Positions 26,878 through 36,474 are shown, numbered from the stretch's first letter. The stretch: 64,000 bases of DNA from UBA8106 sp964569695 (GCA_964569695.1 CAZMUA010000006.1:62001-126000); one strand, 5' to 3'. Program-made: numbers and translations. Notes: generated by a model from the sequence alone, not told the origin.

Positions 26878-26954
26878 TGGTCGGGATGACTGGATTTGAA
26901 CCAGCGACCCCCTGACCCCCAGTCAGGTGCGCTACCAAACTGCGCCACATCCCG
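26878..26954 (-). tRNA. tRNA-Pro (anticodon GGG)
   Basis: The minus strand gives a full cloverleaf: acceptor CGGGATG paired with CATCCCG, D arm GCGC-AGTTTGGTA-GCGC, anticodon stem CCTGA/TCAGG around loop CTGGGGG (anticodon GGG), a five-base variable region, and the T arm with GGTTCAAATCC. Discriminator A at 26881 is followed by an encoded CCA (26878-26880). It reads codons CCC and CCU. The gap 26776-27077 around it holds, apart from this gene and the terminator-like hairpin, nothing I can name. Confidence 0.97.
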
Positions 26955-27077
26955 AACCGACAACTAAAAACAACTGGCACACGCTTCATGCAAACTGGCT
27001 AAATATCATTCGCCATTATCATTCCCAAGGGTGAAAACCAAAGCGACGTCGCAGTCACATTGACGTATTCCTGTCTG

Positions 27078-27569
27078 CTATCGTGTCGTTTTCGAGCTGC
27101 TCTTTGACGACGCACTTGATCGCTGTCGTTTTACAGCCTTCTTCGCTCCAATTGCAGAACCATTGTCGCTGTCCAGCAATCGAAGCAGGCTCTTGAGCTC
27201 TTTCTTTACCTCAGTGATTTCAAGGCGAAGTCGCTTTTTATTCTGATTTTCCTTCGAGGGTTGAATAGTTCGCGATTCCTTAACGTCAGCGCTAGCTTCA
27301 ATTTGGGCAGTTTCATTCTCTTCATCGAGTTTGCGTCGTGCGCCACCCAACGTTAAACCTTCGGTAAACAATAAATGTTTGAGGCGAACTGCGAGCTGAA
27401 CGTCCCGATATCGAAATACTCTTGGGCTACCGTTAGTTTTCGACTTGCCCAACTCAGGAAATTCTTCGGTCCAGGATCTTAGGACGTACGGTTCGATTCC
27501 TACGAGTTGACACACATCGGATGCCTTATACGAGGCGCGTTTTGGGATATTAGACGTCGTCGTAATCAT
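27078..27569 (-). CDS. MerR-family helix-turn-helix protein
   Basis: 163 residues. The N-terminal winged helix (about 12-80) has the MerR signature: YKASDVCQLVGIEPYVLRSWTEEFPEL followed by a R-Y-RDV wing and the coiled-coil start. The second half is basic and low in complexity, with a coiled coil near 115-140 and a Ser/Lys-rich tail, and there is no metal- or drug-binding domain. This short form is common near der/HU-type housekeeping genes in acidobacteria and deltaproteobacteria, but its target is unknown. It follows der on the same strand after 55 bases. Confidence 0.8.
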   Translation of the reverse strand: MITTTSNIPKRASYKASDVCQLVGIEPYVLRSWTEEFPELGKSKTNGSPRVFRYRDVQLAVRLKHLLFTEGLTLGGARRKLDEENETAQIEASADVKESRTIQPSKENQNKKRLRLEITEVKKELKSLLRLLDSDNGSAIGAKKAVKRQRSSASSKSSSKTTR

Positions 27570-27624
27570 AATCCCTCAGGGGCGAACAGCGAACCGATAG
27601 TTAAGTATATCATGCAGCCAGAAC

Positions 27625-28998
27625 CTACTTTCGACGTCGTCGCACATGGATCTTGATCGGGGACCCTTCAAAACCGAAGGCTTCTCTCAACTGATTAATC
27701 AAAAATCGTTCGTAGGAAAAATGAAATTTCTTCGCCACATTCGTGAAAAAGACAAAACTCGGTGGTTCGATTCCGGTCTGCACCGCATATAAGATTCGAA
27801 CCTCTTTTTGACCTGACCTTGCCGGCGTGTGCGCTCGCGTTACCTTTTCAACAAAACTGTTCACGGCTGCGGTCGGTATTCGTTGACGGCGAGCTGAGGC
27901 AATTCGGTCAACAGCCTCTAAAACCTTTGGAACGCGTTCTCCGGTCAACACGGAAATGTGCAAGATTGGCGCAAATTCAAGAAACTTCAGTTTTCGTCGA
28001 ACAGATTCATCGAAGTTTTTCGCAGTCTCAGGATTAGTGGATTTTCGTAAATCCCACTTATTCACAACGATCACTATTCCGCAGCCTGACCGAGCAGCCT
28101 CACCGGCAATTGCTGCATCCTGATCGCTAACCTCTTCGCTCGCATCAAGCATTAATAAAGCTACATCAGATCGACTGATCGCTCGTTTTGCGATTAGAAC
28201 GCTGACTGCTTCAACCTGTCCGGCCTTTGCAACACGCCCGGACCGTCGGATTCCAGCAGTATCTACCAGCCTAAAGTCTTTGCCATGCCACCTCAACACT
28301 TCATCAATTGCGTCTCGAGTCGTTCCTGGCTGAGCGCTGACCATAACTCTGGGCTCATGTAGTAATCGATTCACTAAGGACGATTTACCCACATTGGGGC
28401 GACCTATTACAGCGACAGCCACCTCCTCATTTGTGGCGACTGTATCAACATTTGCCTTCTCCGATTCCAGTCTTACTGTTTTCTGTGGCAGTGTCTTGAT
28501 GACTTCGTCTAATAAATCTCCAACTCCTTGACCATGTTCTGCGGAAACGTTAATTACCGGCTCAAATCCGAATTGGTAAAACTCGAGGCAATGATCCTTT
28601 GTGCGGCTATCGTCGGCCTTGTTAACAACCATGACAACTGGTACTCCGAGTGCACGAACTTCACGGACAACTTCCTCGTCAGCGGAGACGTAACCTTCTT
28701 GTCCGTCTACAACAAGCATTACAAGATCCGCAGTTTGCATAGCTCGCCTTCCCTGTTCGATGACTTGAATTTGAAGCGGGTCGGTGCTCGCTCCAAAGAC
28801 TCCGCCGGAGTCCGTAATGCGGAATGCAACACCTAGCCATTCGGTGTTTTCGGTCAGGGTGTCCCGTGTAGTGCCCGGCTTAGGCGTCACAATAGCTCTA
28901 CGCCTGCCGGTAATACGATTAAACAATGTGGACTTTCCAACATTGGGTCGTCCAACCAATACCACCGAAGGGTTTCCCGCTGATTGTTTGCTGCGCAT
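27625..28998 (-). CDS. der: Ribosome biogenesis GTPase Der (EngA)
   Basis: 457 residues with the hallmark double GTPase. G domain 1 has GRPNVGKST (about 17-25), DSGG and NKAD; G domain 2 has GRPNVGKSS (about 198-206), DTAG and NKWD. A C-terminal KH-like domain (about 360-455) ends in a basic RRRRK tail. Der is needed for 50S subunit assembly. The start lies opposite the HU gene across a 96-base divergent gap. Confidence 0.96.
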   Translation of the reverse strand: MRSKQSAGNPSVVLVGRPNVGKSTLFNRITGRRRAIVTPKPGTTRDTLTENTEWLGVAFRITDSGGVFGASTDPLQIQVIEQGRRAMQTADLVMLVVDGQEGYVSADEEVVREVRALGVPVVMVVNKADDSRTKDHCLEFYQFGFEPVINVSAEHGQGVGDLLDEVIKTLPQKTVRLESEKANVDTVATNEEVAVAVIGRPNVGKSSLVNRLLHEPRVMVSAQPGTTRDAIDEVLRWHGKDFRLVDTAGIRRSGRVAKAGQVEAVSVLIAKRAISRSDVALLMLDASEEVSDQDAAIAGEAARSGCGIVIVVNKWDLRKSTNPETAKNFDESVRRKLKFLEFAPILHISVLTGERVPKVLEAVDRIASARRQRIPTAAVNSFVEKVTRAHTPARSGQKEVRILYAVQTGIEPPSFVFFTNVAKKFHFSYERFLINQLREAFGFEGSPIKIHVRRRRK

Positions 28999-29037
28999 CT
29001 TTTTAAGCCAGTTCTCTATTTTAGGTTACACGATCAC

Positions 29038-29066
29038 TTGACAGTGTAACTATATATATTTATGAT
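29038..29066 (+). promoter_or_regulatory. Near-consensus sigma-70 promoter of the HU-family gene
   Basis: TTGACA (29038-29043), 17-base spacer, TATGAT (29061-29066). Predicted start of transcription is near 29073, which rules out the in-frame start at 29062 and supports the ATG at 29095. The spacer is an A/T alternation (TATATATATT), which could favour bending or melting. Confidence 0.85.
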
Positions 29067-29094
29067 ACTTATAGATTTCGAGGAGTTGCTAAAT

Positions 29095-29367
29095 ATGATT
29101 AAAGTTGACATCGTCAACAAAGTTTCGACAAACGCATCAATTACAAAGGTTAAGGCTGAGATCGCAGTCGACGCTGTGTTTGAAGCGATGCGAGTTTCGA
29201 TGGAGCGAGGTGAGCGAATCGAATTACGAGGCTTTGGTGTTTTCCAGGTGAAGCCTCGCAAGCGGGGAATCGGTCGCAATCCTAGGACCGGCAAAGAAGT
29301 TCGAATTCCACCCGGGCGAACCATTCGCTTTAAGCCTGGTAAAGATCTTCGGAATATTGGAAATTAG
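29095..29367 (+). CDS. HU/IHF-family DNA-binding protein
   Basis: 90 residues, the usual length for HU/IHF. The sequence begins with the typical helix pair (KVDIVNKVS... KAEIAVDAVFEAM), then GERIELRGFGVF and the flexible DNA-binding arm GRNPRTGKEVRIPP (about 60-73) with the intercalating proline, and ends in the family's FKPGK-L. AGGAG 8 bases upstream fixes the start. Whether it is HU- or IHF-like cannot be told from sequence alone. It is expressed from a strong promoter and followed 12 bases later by an M50 protease gene. Confidence 0.93.
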   Translation: MIKVDIVNKVSTNASITKVKAEIAVDAVFEAMRVSMERGERIELRGFGVFQVKPRKRGIGRNPRTGKEVRIPPGRTIRFKPGKDLRNIGN

Positions 29368-29379
29368 CGGATCTCTGAC

Positions 29380-30366
29380 TTGTCATTAGAGTCTGCTCAG
29401 CTTTCTGAATCCACACCCTTTGAAGAACGTCTTTCAAATTCAGGAACAACCCAATCCTCTAAACCAAGGCTCCGGCGTCACAATAAATCGAGACGTTGGG
29501 TGCACCTTTTACTGTTTTTGCTCACACTGGCGACTACCACCATAGCCGGCAGCGGTCATTACTTGGGATTTCATTCTAACTTTGGTTTAAATGAAATAAA
29601 TCTCTCTTGGACCACGTTGGTAATAGGTGGCCTTTGGTATAGTTTCACGCTTCTTTCGATCCTTGGCGCACACGAGTTTGGCCACTATTTTGCTTGCCGC
29701 TATTACCGGATCAACGCTTCACTGCCCTACTTCATACCGGCACCACTACCCTTAACAGGAACGTTGGGGGCTCTTATTCGGATTCGCGAGCCCATTCCAA
29801 CCAAACCAATGTTGTTTGATATTGGAGTGGCTGGACCACTGGCAGGATTTATTGTGGCGTGTCCTGCGCTGCTTATCGGTCTCGCCTCTTCACGTGTAAC
29901 AGAATTACCAGAAGACTTTTCTGGATTGAGTCTTGGCGAACCACTTTTATTTCAATTCGCAACTTGGCTGTTCTGGGGTTCCATCGCAGACGGTCAATCT
30001 CTAAACTTGCACCCGATGGCATTTGCTGCTTGGTTTGGTCTTCTTGCGACAGCTCTCAACTTGTTTCCTGCAGGTCAACTCGACGGCGGTCATATTTCCT
30101 ATGCTGCTCTTGGCAAGAGGTCAATTTTTGTGACATACACAACTGTCGCCCTCACGATTCTTTTGGCCTTTTGGTCCAGAAGTTGGTTGTTCTGGGCCTT
30201 TTTGATGATTGCAATGCTTTGGGTCTCTGGACCAAACCATCCTAGAACGCACGACGAAGAAGTTCCACTTGACGACACCCGCAGGATTGTTGCATATGTG
30301 GCCCTTGTAATCTTTATAGTATGTTTCACACCAGCACCCATTGAAGTCTTTCACTTGATAAATTAG
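29380..30366 (+). CDS. Site-2 protease family (M50) membrane metalloprotease
   Basis: 328 residues. The start is probably TTG at 29380, since no ATG precedes the conserved part at a suitable place. After a ~50-residue cytoplasmic tail come 6-7 membrane segments. The zinc motif HEFGH (about 98-102) lies in one, and the distal ligand motif AGQLDGGH lies in another (about 227-234), the M50 arrangement. The FIPAPLPLTGTLGA segment between is typical of the EGY1/plant-cyanobacterial-like branch. It should cleave within the membrane; target unknown. It is convergent with priA, with a 4-base overlap of the ends. Confidence 0.88.
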   Translation: MSLESAQLSESTPFEERLSNSGTTQSSKPRLRRHNKSRRWVHLLLFLLTLATTTIAGSGHYLGFHSNFGLNEINLSWTTLVIGGLWYSFTLLSILGAHEFGHYFACRYYRINASLPYFIPAPLPLTGTLGALIRIREPIPTKPMLFDIGVAGPLAGFIVACPALLIGLASSRVTELPEDFSGLSLGEPLLFQFATWLFWGSIADGQSLNLHPMAFAAWFGLLATALNLFPAGQLDGGHISYAALGKRSIFVTYTTVALTILLAFWSRSWLFWAFLMIAMLWVSGPNHPRTHDEEVPLDDTRRIVAYVALVIFIVCFTPAPIEVFHLIN

Positions 30367-32864
30367 AGCACCGACACCGGGTCAACGTCGATGACGATCT
30401 GCCTTTGAAATTCCGCACAGACTTCAAGAGCAGCTACCAGAGCTCTTCGCATTTCAGGCCGATGGCTACTTTTTGTAAGCACCTGAACTCTGTATTCACC
30501 TTTCAAACGTTCAAGAGGCGCCGGTGCCGGGCCTAATACTTCCAACCTCTTACTGCATTCACGCAAAGCGGCTACAAATTTGGTTGCGGTCTCTAAGGCG
30601 TTTCCTGGGGATCGATGTTTAACCACCATGTTTGCCAAGGCCACAATTGGGGGATAACGCATTCTTCTTCTAAAAGTCAGCTCTTCTTCATAAAAACTTT
30701 GATAATTCTGTTCGCAAGCGTGTTGCAGGCTATAGTGATCCGGGTGCAATGTTTGGACAATCGTTTCGCCCGTTTTCCCACCTCGTCCTGATCTACCTGC
30801 GACCTGGGTCAACAGCTGGAAAGTCCTTTCGGCGGCCCGGAAATCAGGAAGCCCTAGTCCCACATCAGCAGACACGACTCCTACGAGTGTGACGTTCGGA
30901 AAGTCGTGCCCTTTCGCAATCATTTGGGTACCTATCAACAGATCAAGCTTCCCTTGAGCAAATTTCTTGAGCAGTGTAGATAGTGCTCCTCGACGTCGAA
31001 CTGTGTCTCGATCGATGCGTCCGACCCGAGCCTTTGGAAACATCTCCTGAATTTCTGTTTCAACGCGCTGGGTTCCTAATCCTATTTCCTCAAGATACTC
31101 ACCTCCACACTGCACACACGTTTTTTTAATTCGTTCCGCATGTCCGCAATAATGGCATCGCATTTGGTGAGTGCTTCGGTGAACAGTGAGAGAAATGCTG
31201 CAGTGTGGGCATTCAAATAACAGGCCACATTGTCGACAAATCATTGCGGCTGCAAACCCTCGACGGTTCAAGAGAATCAACGATTGCTCACCACGTTTCA
31301 GTCGTTCAGCAATTCCTGCGTGTAGAGCTTCACTGAAGATCGCTCCAGGCCCATTGAGTGCGTATTCCTCTCGCATGTTCACAACCGTTGTCTGCGGAAG
31401 AGGTCTGTCGTGAACGCGACGTCCTAATTCTAGAAGCGAATAACGTCCAAGGATCGCATTATGGTAGCTTTCCATTGAAGGAGTGGCTGAACCCAACACA
31501 ATCAAAGCGTCGGCTTGTTGACCCCGGACGATTGCTAAATCTCGTGCGTGGTATCTGGGATTTTCATCCTGTTTATACGATCCATCGTGTTCCTCATCCA
31601 CAACGACCAGCCCTACCCTCTGTAATGGAGCAAATATGGCAGACCGTGTACCGATCACGATATCAATTTCTCCGGAGCGAATCCGATGCCATTGATCGTG
31701 TCGTTCGCCACTCGACAAACCACTGTGTTGAATGGCCACACGGCCACCAAAGTTCAACCGGAAGGCTCCGGCCATTGCTGGAGTTAACGCGATTTCTGGT
31801 ACCAGAATTATGCTTTGTCGGTTTGAATCCTGCAGGAATTTAGCTAATCGTAAATAAATTTCTGTTTTTCCACTACCCGTAACTCCGTGCAATAGCGCTA
31901 CATGGAATTTACGACTTGTTGCTCTCTTAATCAATTCCGACAGGGCCTTGTCTTGTTCGTCGGTTAAGGTTACTGAAGCATTTTCAGTTCTCGAATCAGC
32001 TTCGTATTCGAAGCTCCAAGGATCTCGTTCGATCTTCTTATTTCCAACTTCCACCAGGCCCATGTCGACCAGTCGTTTTACAGTGGCAGCGCTAATTCCA
32101 AGTTTAGTTAGCCCAGTTAAGGCCAGCCCCTGAGCTTTATGCTTTCTGTGTAGTAGAGCGATAACTTGTCGTTGTCTTGAGCCTAACCGGGCCGTTTTGG
32201 TCTGTTTTGCTTCGTTATTCCCAACCTGCTGATATCCTGCATCTGTCAAACGGACTATTCTAATCTTCTTAAAGTTTTCGGCTTGTTCTGGCTGTCGATA
32301 TTGAATTTCGACTAATGACTGCGCCTTCATCTTCGAGATCAACGCCTGGAAACGCCGTCGCTCTATCGGATTGTCCAGTCTTTTGTGCTGTCGAAGCGCT
32401 AATTTCTTGACAACGCGATCGAGAGGTTGAAACTGCTCTGCCGATAACTCACGAAGTAGTGCTTTACTCTGTTCAGAGAGTGTGCCGCTTTCAAGGGCAA
32501 CAGCACCGTGTTCTGATAACCGTGCCAGCCTTGAAATCTTCTTCCAACCTCCAGGAGGCATTGCGGCTGTGAGCACATCACCCGTACTAGAAAGATAGTA
32601 TTCTGCAGTCCAGCGTGCGAGATGTAGAACTTCTAATGGAATGAACGTTTGAACGTCTAAAACCCCTAGGACATCCTTTATGATATCAGGCGCCAATTCT
32701 GGGTTTTCTACGTTATCTTTAATTACGCAGGCAGTTAGAATGCGCCCTCCAAGGGGTACAATAACGCGTGCCCCGACTTTAGGCATCTCCATGCCGTCGG
32801 GCACTCGATAGGTCAATAAATCAAGACGTGATATGGGTATCGCAACCTTGACAAGGCGATTCAT
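30363..32864 (-). CDS. priA: Primosomal protein N' (PriA helicase)
   Basis: 833 residues, 3'-to-5' helicase that restarts collapsed replication forks. Visible in order: N-terminal 3'BD domain, Walker A GVTGSGKTEIY (about 330-340), DEEH box, ATPSM motif III, the zinc-binding cysteine pairs C--C------C--C (about 545-605: CRQCG, CPHC, CHYCG, CVQCGG), and motif V/VI QVAGRSGR. It is the last gene of the long minus-strand operon. The ~100 residues between the 3'BD and helicase cores include a long basic insert, so the protein is longer than the E. coli version (732). Confidence 0.96.
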   Translation of the reverse strand: MNRLVKVAIPISRLDLLTYRVPDGMEMPKVGARVIVPLGGRILTACVIKDNVENPELAPDIIKDVLGVLDVQTFIPLEVLHLARWTAEYYLSSTGDVLTAAMPPGGWKKISRLARLSEHGAVALESGTLSEQSKALLRELSAEQFQPLDRVVKKLALRQHKRLDNPIERRRFQALISKMKAQSLVEIQYRQPEQAENFKKIRIVRLTDAGYQQVGNNEAKQTKTARLGSRQRQVIALLHRKHKAQGLALTGLTKLGISAATVKRLVDMGLVEVGNKKIERDPWSFEYEADSRTENASVTLTDEQDKALSELIKRATSRKFHVALLHGVTGSGKTEIYLRLAKFLQDSNRQSIILVPEIALTPAMAGAFRLNFGGRVAIQHSGLSSGERHDQWHRIRSGEIDIVIGTRSAIFAPLQRVGLVVVDEEHDGSYKQDENPRYHARDLAIVRGQQADALIVLGSATPSMESYHNAILGRYSLLELGRRVHDRPLPQTTVVNMREEYALNGPGAIFSEALHAGIAERLKRGEQSLILLNRRGFAAAMICRQCGLLFECPHCSISLTVHRSTHQMRCHYCGHAERIKKTCVQCGGEYLEEIGLGTQRVETEIQEMFPKARVGRIDRDTVRRRGALSTLLKKFAQGKLDLLIGTQMIAKGHDFPNVTLVGVVSADVGLGLPDFRAAERTFQLLTQVAGRSGRGGKTGETIVQTLHPDHYSLQHACEQNYQSFYEEELTFRRRMRYPPIVALANMVVKHRSPGNALETATKFVAALRECSKRLEVLGPAPAPLERLKGEYRVQVLTKSSHRPEMRRALVAALEVCAEFQRQIVIDVDPVSVL

Positions 32865-32906
32865 TACAACAGAATAGCAGGAGATTTCGTTTCGTGGATT
32901 ACGAGT

Positions 32907-33629
32907 TCACCCTGAGGAGTTCAAAAGCTCTCTGACCTTCTTCATGTCCTCCCATACGTCTCGTTTTCGACTGGGACTACGGAGAAGAAACGCCGGATGA
33001 AACGTTGGAATTAACGAAGCGCCTCGATATTCATACACGTTTCCGCGAAGCCGAGAAATGGTTTCGCTGCTTTCTAGTAACGTTTGGGCGGCAAAAGTCC
33101 CAAGCGCGACGATAACCTTTGGCTTAATCGCATCAATCTGTGAAAACAGAAAAGGTTGACAGGTCTCAACCTCGTCGACCTCTGGATTACGATTCTGTGG
33201 AGGGCGACACTTAATAACATTGGCGATGTAGACTGATTCACGAGATAAATCGATCGATTCAATAATCTTCGTTAACAGCTGACCAGCTCTACCCACAAAT
33301 GGGATTCCCTTGATGTCCTCGTCTCGACCGGGGGCCTCTCCGACAAACATCAATTTCGCGCGTTCATCCCCGGTTCCAAAAACGATTTGCTTTCGACCCA
33401 GTTCATGCAGCTTGCAGCGCGTGCAATCACCAAGCTCATTTCGGATGTTCTGAAGTGTTCCACCTCTCACAGGCTGTTCTACGCCTCTCGATGATAATGG
33501 CGTGATTTCACCGACGTTAGTCGCGGTGACGTTCTCGCGTTCACGCCAAGCGGATTCACGACCAACTCCCACAACACCTAATTCCTTAAACCATTGAAGA
33601 TGGGCAGAAAGCTGGTCTCGATTCGTCAT
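32907..33629 (-). CDS. Family 4 uracil-DNA glycosylase ([4Fe-4S] type)
   Basis: 240 residues. Removes uracil from DNA. The catalytic motif GEAPGRDEDIKGIPFVGRAGQLL (shown from about 98) and the HPAFLL loop (about 214) are complete. The Fe-S cluster cysteines are C-T-R-C (about 69-72) plus a C-R-P-P and a later Cys after NRNPE. There is a ~60-residue N-terminal extension rich in polar residues that is absent from short family members; it may be a linker or a DNA-polymerase contact. Next to coaBC in the operon: the coaBC stop and this start are separated by one base. Confidence 0.93.
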   Translation of the reverse strand: MTNRDQLSAHLQWFKELGVVGVGRESAWRERENVTATNVGEITPLSSRGVEQPVRGGTLQNIRNELGDCTRCKLHELGRKQIVFGTGDERAKLMFVGEAPGRDEDIKGIPFVGRAGQLLTKIIESIDLSRESVYIANVIKCRPPQNRNPEVDEVETCQPFLFSQIDAIKPKVIVALGTFAAQTLLESSETISRLRGNVYEYRGASLIPTFHPAFLLRSPSRKRDVWEDMKKVRELLNSSG

Positions 33630-33630
33630 C

Positions 33631-34854
33631 TCACAGGTGAGCTTCGAGAGGCTTTCCAGGCCGAGTCAGGATTGTTTCTACCCTGTCCAAAATATCGTGA
33701 GCTAAATCTGACTTTGATTGAAGAGGACGCGCGTCCTCGTCACTTTGGCTTATTAGAGTGGCGACATTGGTTTCAACGTCGAACCCCGCATCGGGTCTAG
33801 AAACGTCGTTAGCCACAATCAGATCAAGCTTCTTTGCTTCAAGTTTCTTTTTTGCCCGTTGATTGGACTCGCCGCATTCGGCAGAAAAGCCAACTAGCAC
33901 TGGCAGCTTGCGTCCATCTCGCCACTTTCCCAGCTCTGCAAGAATATCGGGAGCTAACCTTAATTCAATAGTAACAACTTCGTCGCCTTTTACTAGTTTC
34001 TGGTCCGCGCGACCAGCCATCGGCGTATAGTCAGCGACCGCGGCCGCCATGATGACTGCATCGCATTCTTCAACATGTGCCATCACTGCAGTATGCATTT
34101 CTGCTGCACTTCTTATTTTTGTTACCTCAACTCGCTCAGGAACGGGTAATGAGGTAGGCCCAGTCACAAGAATGACTCGAGCACCACGTTTCGCCGCTTC
34201 GGTCGCAAGCGCAAACCCCATCCGGCCACTTGAGCGATTACCGATGAATCGAACAGGATCAAAGTCTTCGAACGTTGGACCTGCGGTTATCAACATACAT
34301 TTACCAAGCAGCGAACCCTGAGGCTGCAGCACAGAATGAACGGTTTTGACTATTACTGAAGGTTCCGCAAGTCTCCCATCTCCATGCCAACCACACGCAA
34401 GCTCCCCGGCTTCTGAGTCGATCACTTGCACTCCATTAGAACTGAGCAGGTCTAGGTTTCGTTTCACCGAGGCATGTTCCAACATATTTGTGTTCATAGC
34501 CGGTGCGATTACAACCGGCGCTCTGGTTGCGAGATAGAGGGTCGACAGAAAGTCGTCAGCAATTCCATGTGCAAACTTTCCAATCTGATTCGCGGTTGCC
34601 GGTGCGACGAGAAGTACATCGATCGATGAAGCCAGTCGAATGTGTTCGATGTTCGCATTATTCCCTTGAGAGAATTGATCAAGTATTACGGGACGACGAG
34701 TAATCGCTTCAAAAGTAAGAGGTCCAACGAATTGTTGGGCCGCCTTTGTCATAACGGCGACGACCTCATGGCCACACTTCTGCAAACCGCGTGCAATCTC
34801 AACGGCTTTGTAGGCGCCAATCCCGCCGCTCACTCCAAGGGCAACTAGTCCCAT
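33631..34854 (-). CDS. coaBC: Bifunctional phosphopantothenoylcysteine decarboxylase/phosphopantothenate--cysteine ligase
   Basis: 407 residues in two halves, the usual CoaBC size. The CoaC part (about 1-180) is a flavoprotein with LGVSGGIGAYK at the start, the catalytic His region (TFEAITRRPV) and the APAMN clamp. The CoaB part has the TAGPTFEDFDPVRFIGNRSSG-MG motif (shown in pieces; about 191-214) for CTP/phosphopantothenate and a conserved lysine in ANDV. Together they make 4'-phosphopantetheine for coenzyme A. It lies directly after gmk. Confidence 0.95.
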   Translation of the reverse strand: MGLVALGVSGGIGAYKAVEIARGLQKCGHEVVAVMTKAAQQFVGPLTFEAITRRPVILDQFSQGNNANIEHIRLASSIDVLLVAPATANQIGKFAHGIADDFLSTLYLATRAPVVIAPAMNTNMLEHASVKRNLDLLSSNGVQVIDSEAGELACGWHGDGRLAEPSVIVKTVHSVLQPQGSLLGKCMLITAGPTFEDFDPVRFIGNRSSGRMGFALATEAAKRGARVILVTGPTSLPVPERVEVTKIRSAAEMHTAVMAHVEECDAVIMAAAVADYTPMAGRADQKLVKGDEVVTIELRLAPDILAELGKWRDGRKLPVLVGFSAECGESNQRAKKKLEAKKLDLIVANDVSRPDAGFDVETNVATLISQSDEDARPLQSKSDLAHDILDRVETILTRPGKPLEAHL

Positions 34855-34866
34855 CTTTTTCTCGAT

Positions 34867-35529
34867 TTAGCTCGGGTCGAGGTTCTGAAGCTCTGTCGCG
34901 AAACGACTGAGTATTTTTTCGGTATCTTCAGTTCCAGGACTGAGTTCTGTTTTCTCACCAATCGCTATTGTACGCAATTCATTGACACATTCGTCAAGAT
35001 CATCGTTAACCACAATATGTTCGTATTCCCTACACGCCATTATTTCTCGTTTTGCAGTCTCCAGGCGTTGATTCATATCCTCATCTTGTATATCGGGACT
35101 TCGGTGTTTCATTCGTATTTCAAGGTCCAGGAGTGACGGAGGGAGAATAAATATTCTCACCACTTTGTAGCCTCGATCCGTAAGTTGCCTCGCTCCATCC
35201 ACGTTGATCACCAACAGTGCGCTCCGGCCTTTCGCGAGCTCACGCTCTGCATCAATTAACGCAGTTCCGTATAGCTCTCCAAATATTTCAGCCCATTCTA
35301 GAAATAGATTTCGAGTGATCATTTCTTCGAACTGCTGGCGGCTCACGAAGTTGTAATCAACCCCATCTTGTTCTTCAGCCCGAGCCGCCCTCGAAGTATA
35401 AGACCGCGACAGAACCAAATCCGGGATCAGTTTTACTAGGCGCTTGGCCAATGTTGTTTTACCAGCGCCTGAAGGCGCCGAGATAATAAACAGCGTTCCG
35501 GTATGCTTCTGTTCATTCGCAATATTCAT
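34867..35529 (-). CDS. gmk: Guanylate kinase
   Basis: 220 residues. Phosphorylates GMP to GDP. P-loop SAPSGAGKTTL (about 18-28), the GMP-binding SYTSRAAR segment with the following G-DYNFVS, and the lid are intact. Neighbours are yicC upstream and coaBC downstream. In many bacteria an rpoZ gene stands between gmk and coaBC; here only 12 bases separate them. Confidence 0.95.
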   Translation of the reverse strand: MNIANEQKHTGTLFIISAPSGAGKTTLAKRLVKLIPDLVLSRSYTSRAARAEEQDGVDYNFVSRQQFEEMITRNLFLEWAEIFGELYGTALIDAERELAKGRSALLVINVDGARQLTDRGYKVVRIFILPPSLLDLEIRMKHRSPDIQDEDMNQRLETAKREIMACREYEHIVVNDDLDECVNELRTIAIGEKTELSPGTEDTEKILSRFATELQNLDPS

Positions 35530-35554
35530 TTGAAAATCCTATTTCCCGCCGGCC

Positions 35555-36448
35555 CTACTCAATATTCTGCACCTGTTCACGCAGTCTCTCTATTTCAACC
35601 TTCATATCAACAACGTGTTGTTTGACGTTGACACCCTCAATTTTCGCTGCAATCGTATTTGCTTCTCTGTTCATTTCTTGCAATAGGAAATCAAGCTTGC
35701 GTCCACAGGCCTCTGGCGAGTCAACAAGCACTTGCCAGTGCGCGAGGTGCGCCCGTAGGCGGGCAAGTTCTTCCGAGATGTCGGAACGGAGAGCTACGCG
35801 AACTATTTCTTGCACTAAAAGCATTGGGTCTGCGCCCATCGCCTCTGAGAACTCATTAGCCCGTTCGCTTAAGCGCTCTTTGAACATTTTGCTGCTTTCC
35901 TTAGAACCCTCTTCGATCAGTCCGATCAGTATTTCTATTGAGTTGTGCCGACTGTTAAGGTCATCGCAAAGGTAATCACCCTCTTGCTTACGCATGCGAT
36001 CTAAACCCTCAAGCACTTCATGAACCAGTTCGGTAATCACTGCCAAGAAGGCATCGTTTTTGATTGCATCCACCTTGTCAGAAGATTCACTTATTACTAC
36101 AGCGTTTGGCACGCGCATCAAATCGCTAACCGTGACTTCTTTGATTTCCAAGCCCTGTTCTCGCGAGAGTTTAAGTGCATTTCCGAGTGCTCGAATCATT
36201 TTTTCATTCAGTTCCACTTCCGCGTCAGGAAATTGGTTGAATTGAACCGTCACGAGAAGCTCAACTCGTCCACGTACCAGCTTTTCCTGCAGAAGAGATC
36301 GTAATCCTTGCTCAAGGCTATTAAAGGAACTCGGTAGACGAATTTGCAAATCCAGGTAACGGTGATTTACGGACCGAATTGATGCGGCTAGGATAGCCTT
36401 CTCGGTCTCCTTGCGTCCCTCGGCAAACCCAGTCATTGATTTAATCAT
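35555..36448 (-). CDS. YicC/YloC family endoribonuclease
   Basis: 297 residues from the ATG at 36448 that gives the conserved start MIKSMTGFAEG; the in-frame ATG at 36478 overlaps the ABC transporter and is not conserved. Helical protein with the DUF1732 C-terminal region (RKLDFLLQEMNREANTI, shown from about 248). Members of the family cleave RNA and influence small-RNA decay. It sits between the ABC transporter and gmk, the same neighbourhood (yicC-gmk) as in many bacteria. Confidence 0.92.
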   Translation of the reverse strand: MIKSMTGFAEGRKETEKAILAASIRSVNHRYLDLQIRLPSSFNSLEQGLRSLLQEKLVRGRVELLVTVQFNQFPDAEVELNEKMIRALGNALKLSREQGLEIKEVTVSDLMRVPNAVVISESSDKVDAIKNDAFLAVITELVHEVLEGLDRMRKQEGDYLCDDLNSRHNSIEILIGLIEEGSKESSKMFKERLSERANEFSEAMGADPMLLVQEIVRVALRSDISEELARLRAHLAHWQVLVDSPEACGRKLDFLLQEMNREANTIAAKIEGVNVKQHVVDMKVEIERLREQVQNIE

Positions 36449-36474
36449 TGCAGGTTTCCAGCAGTCATTACTTG

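Noticed and set aside
26776..27077. An additional small gene around tRNA-Pro
   Set aside because: No reading frame with a start, ribosome binding site and conserved sequence is visible; the tRNA and a terminator-like hairpin account for the clear signals.
29062..29094. Longer HU-family protein starting at 29062
   Set aside because: That start lies inside the -10 box of a near-consensus promoter, upstream of the expected transcript start; AGGAG precedes the ATG at 29095, which gives the standard 90 residues.
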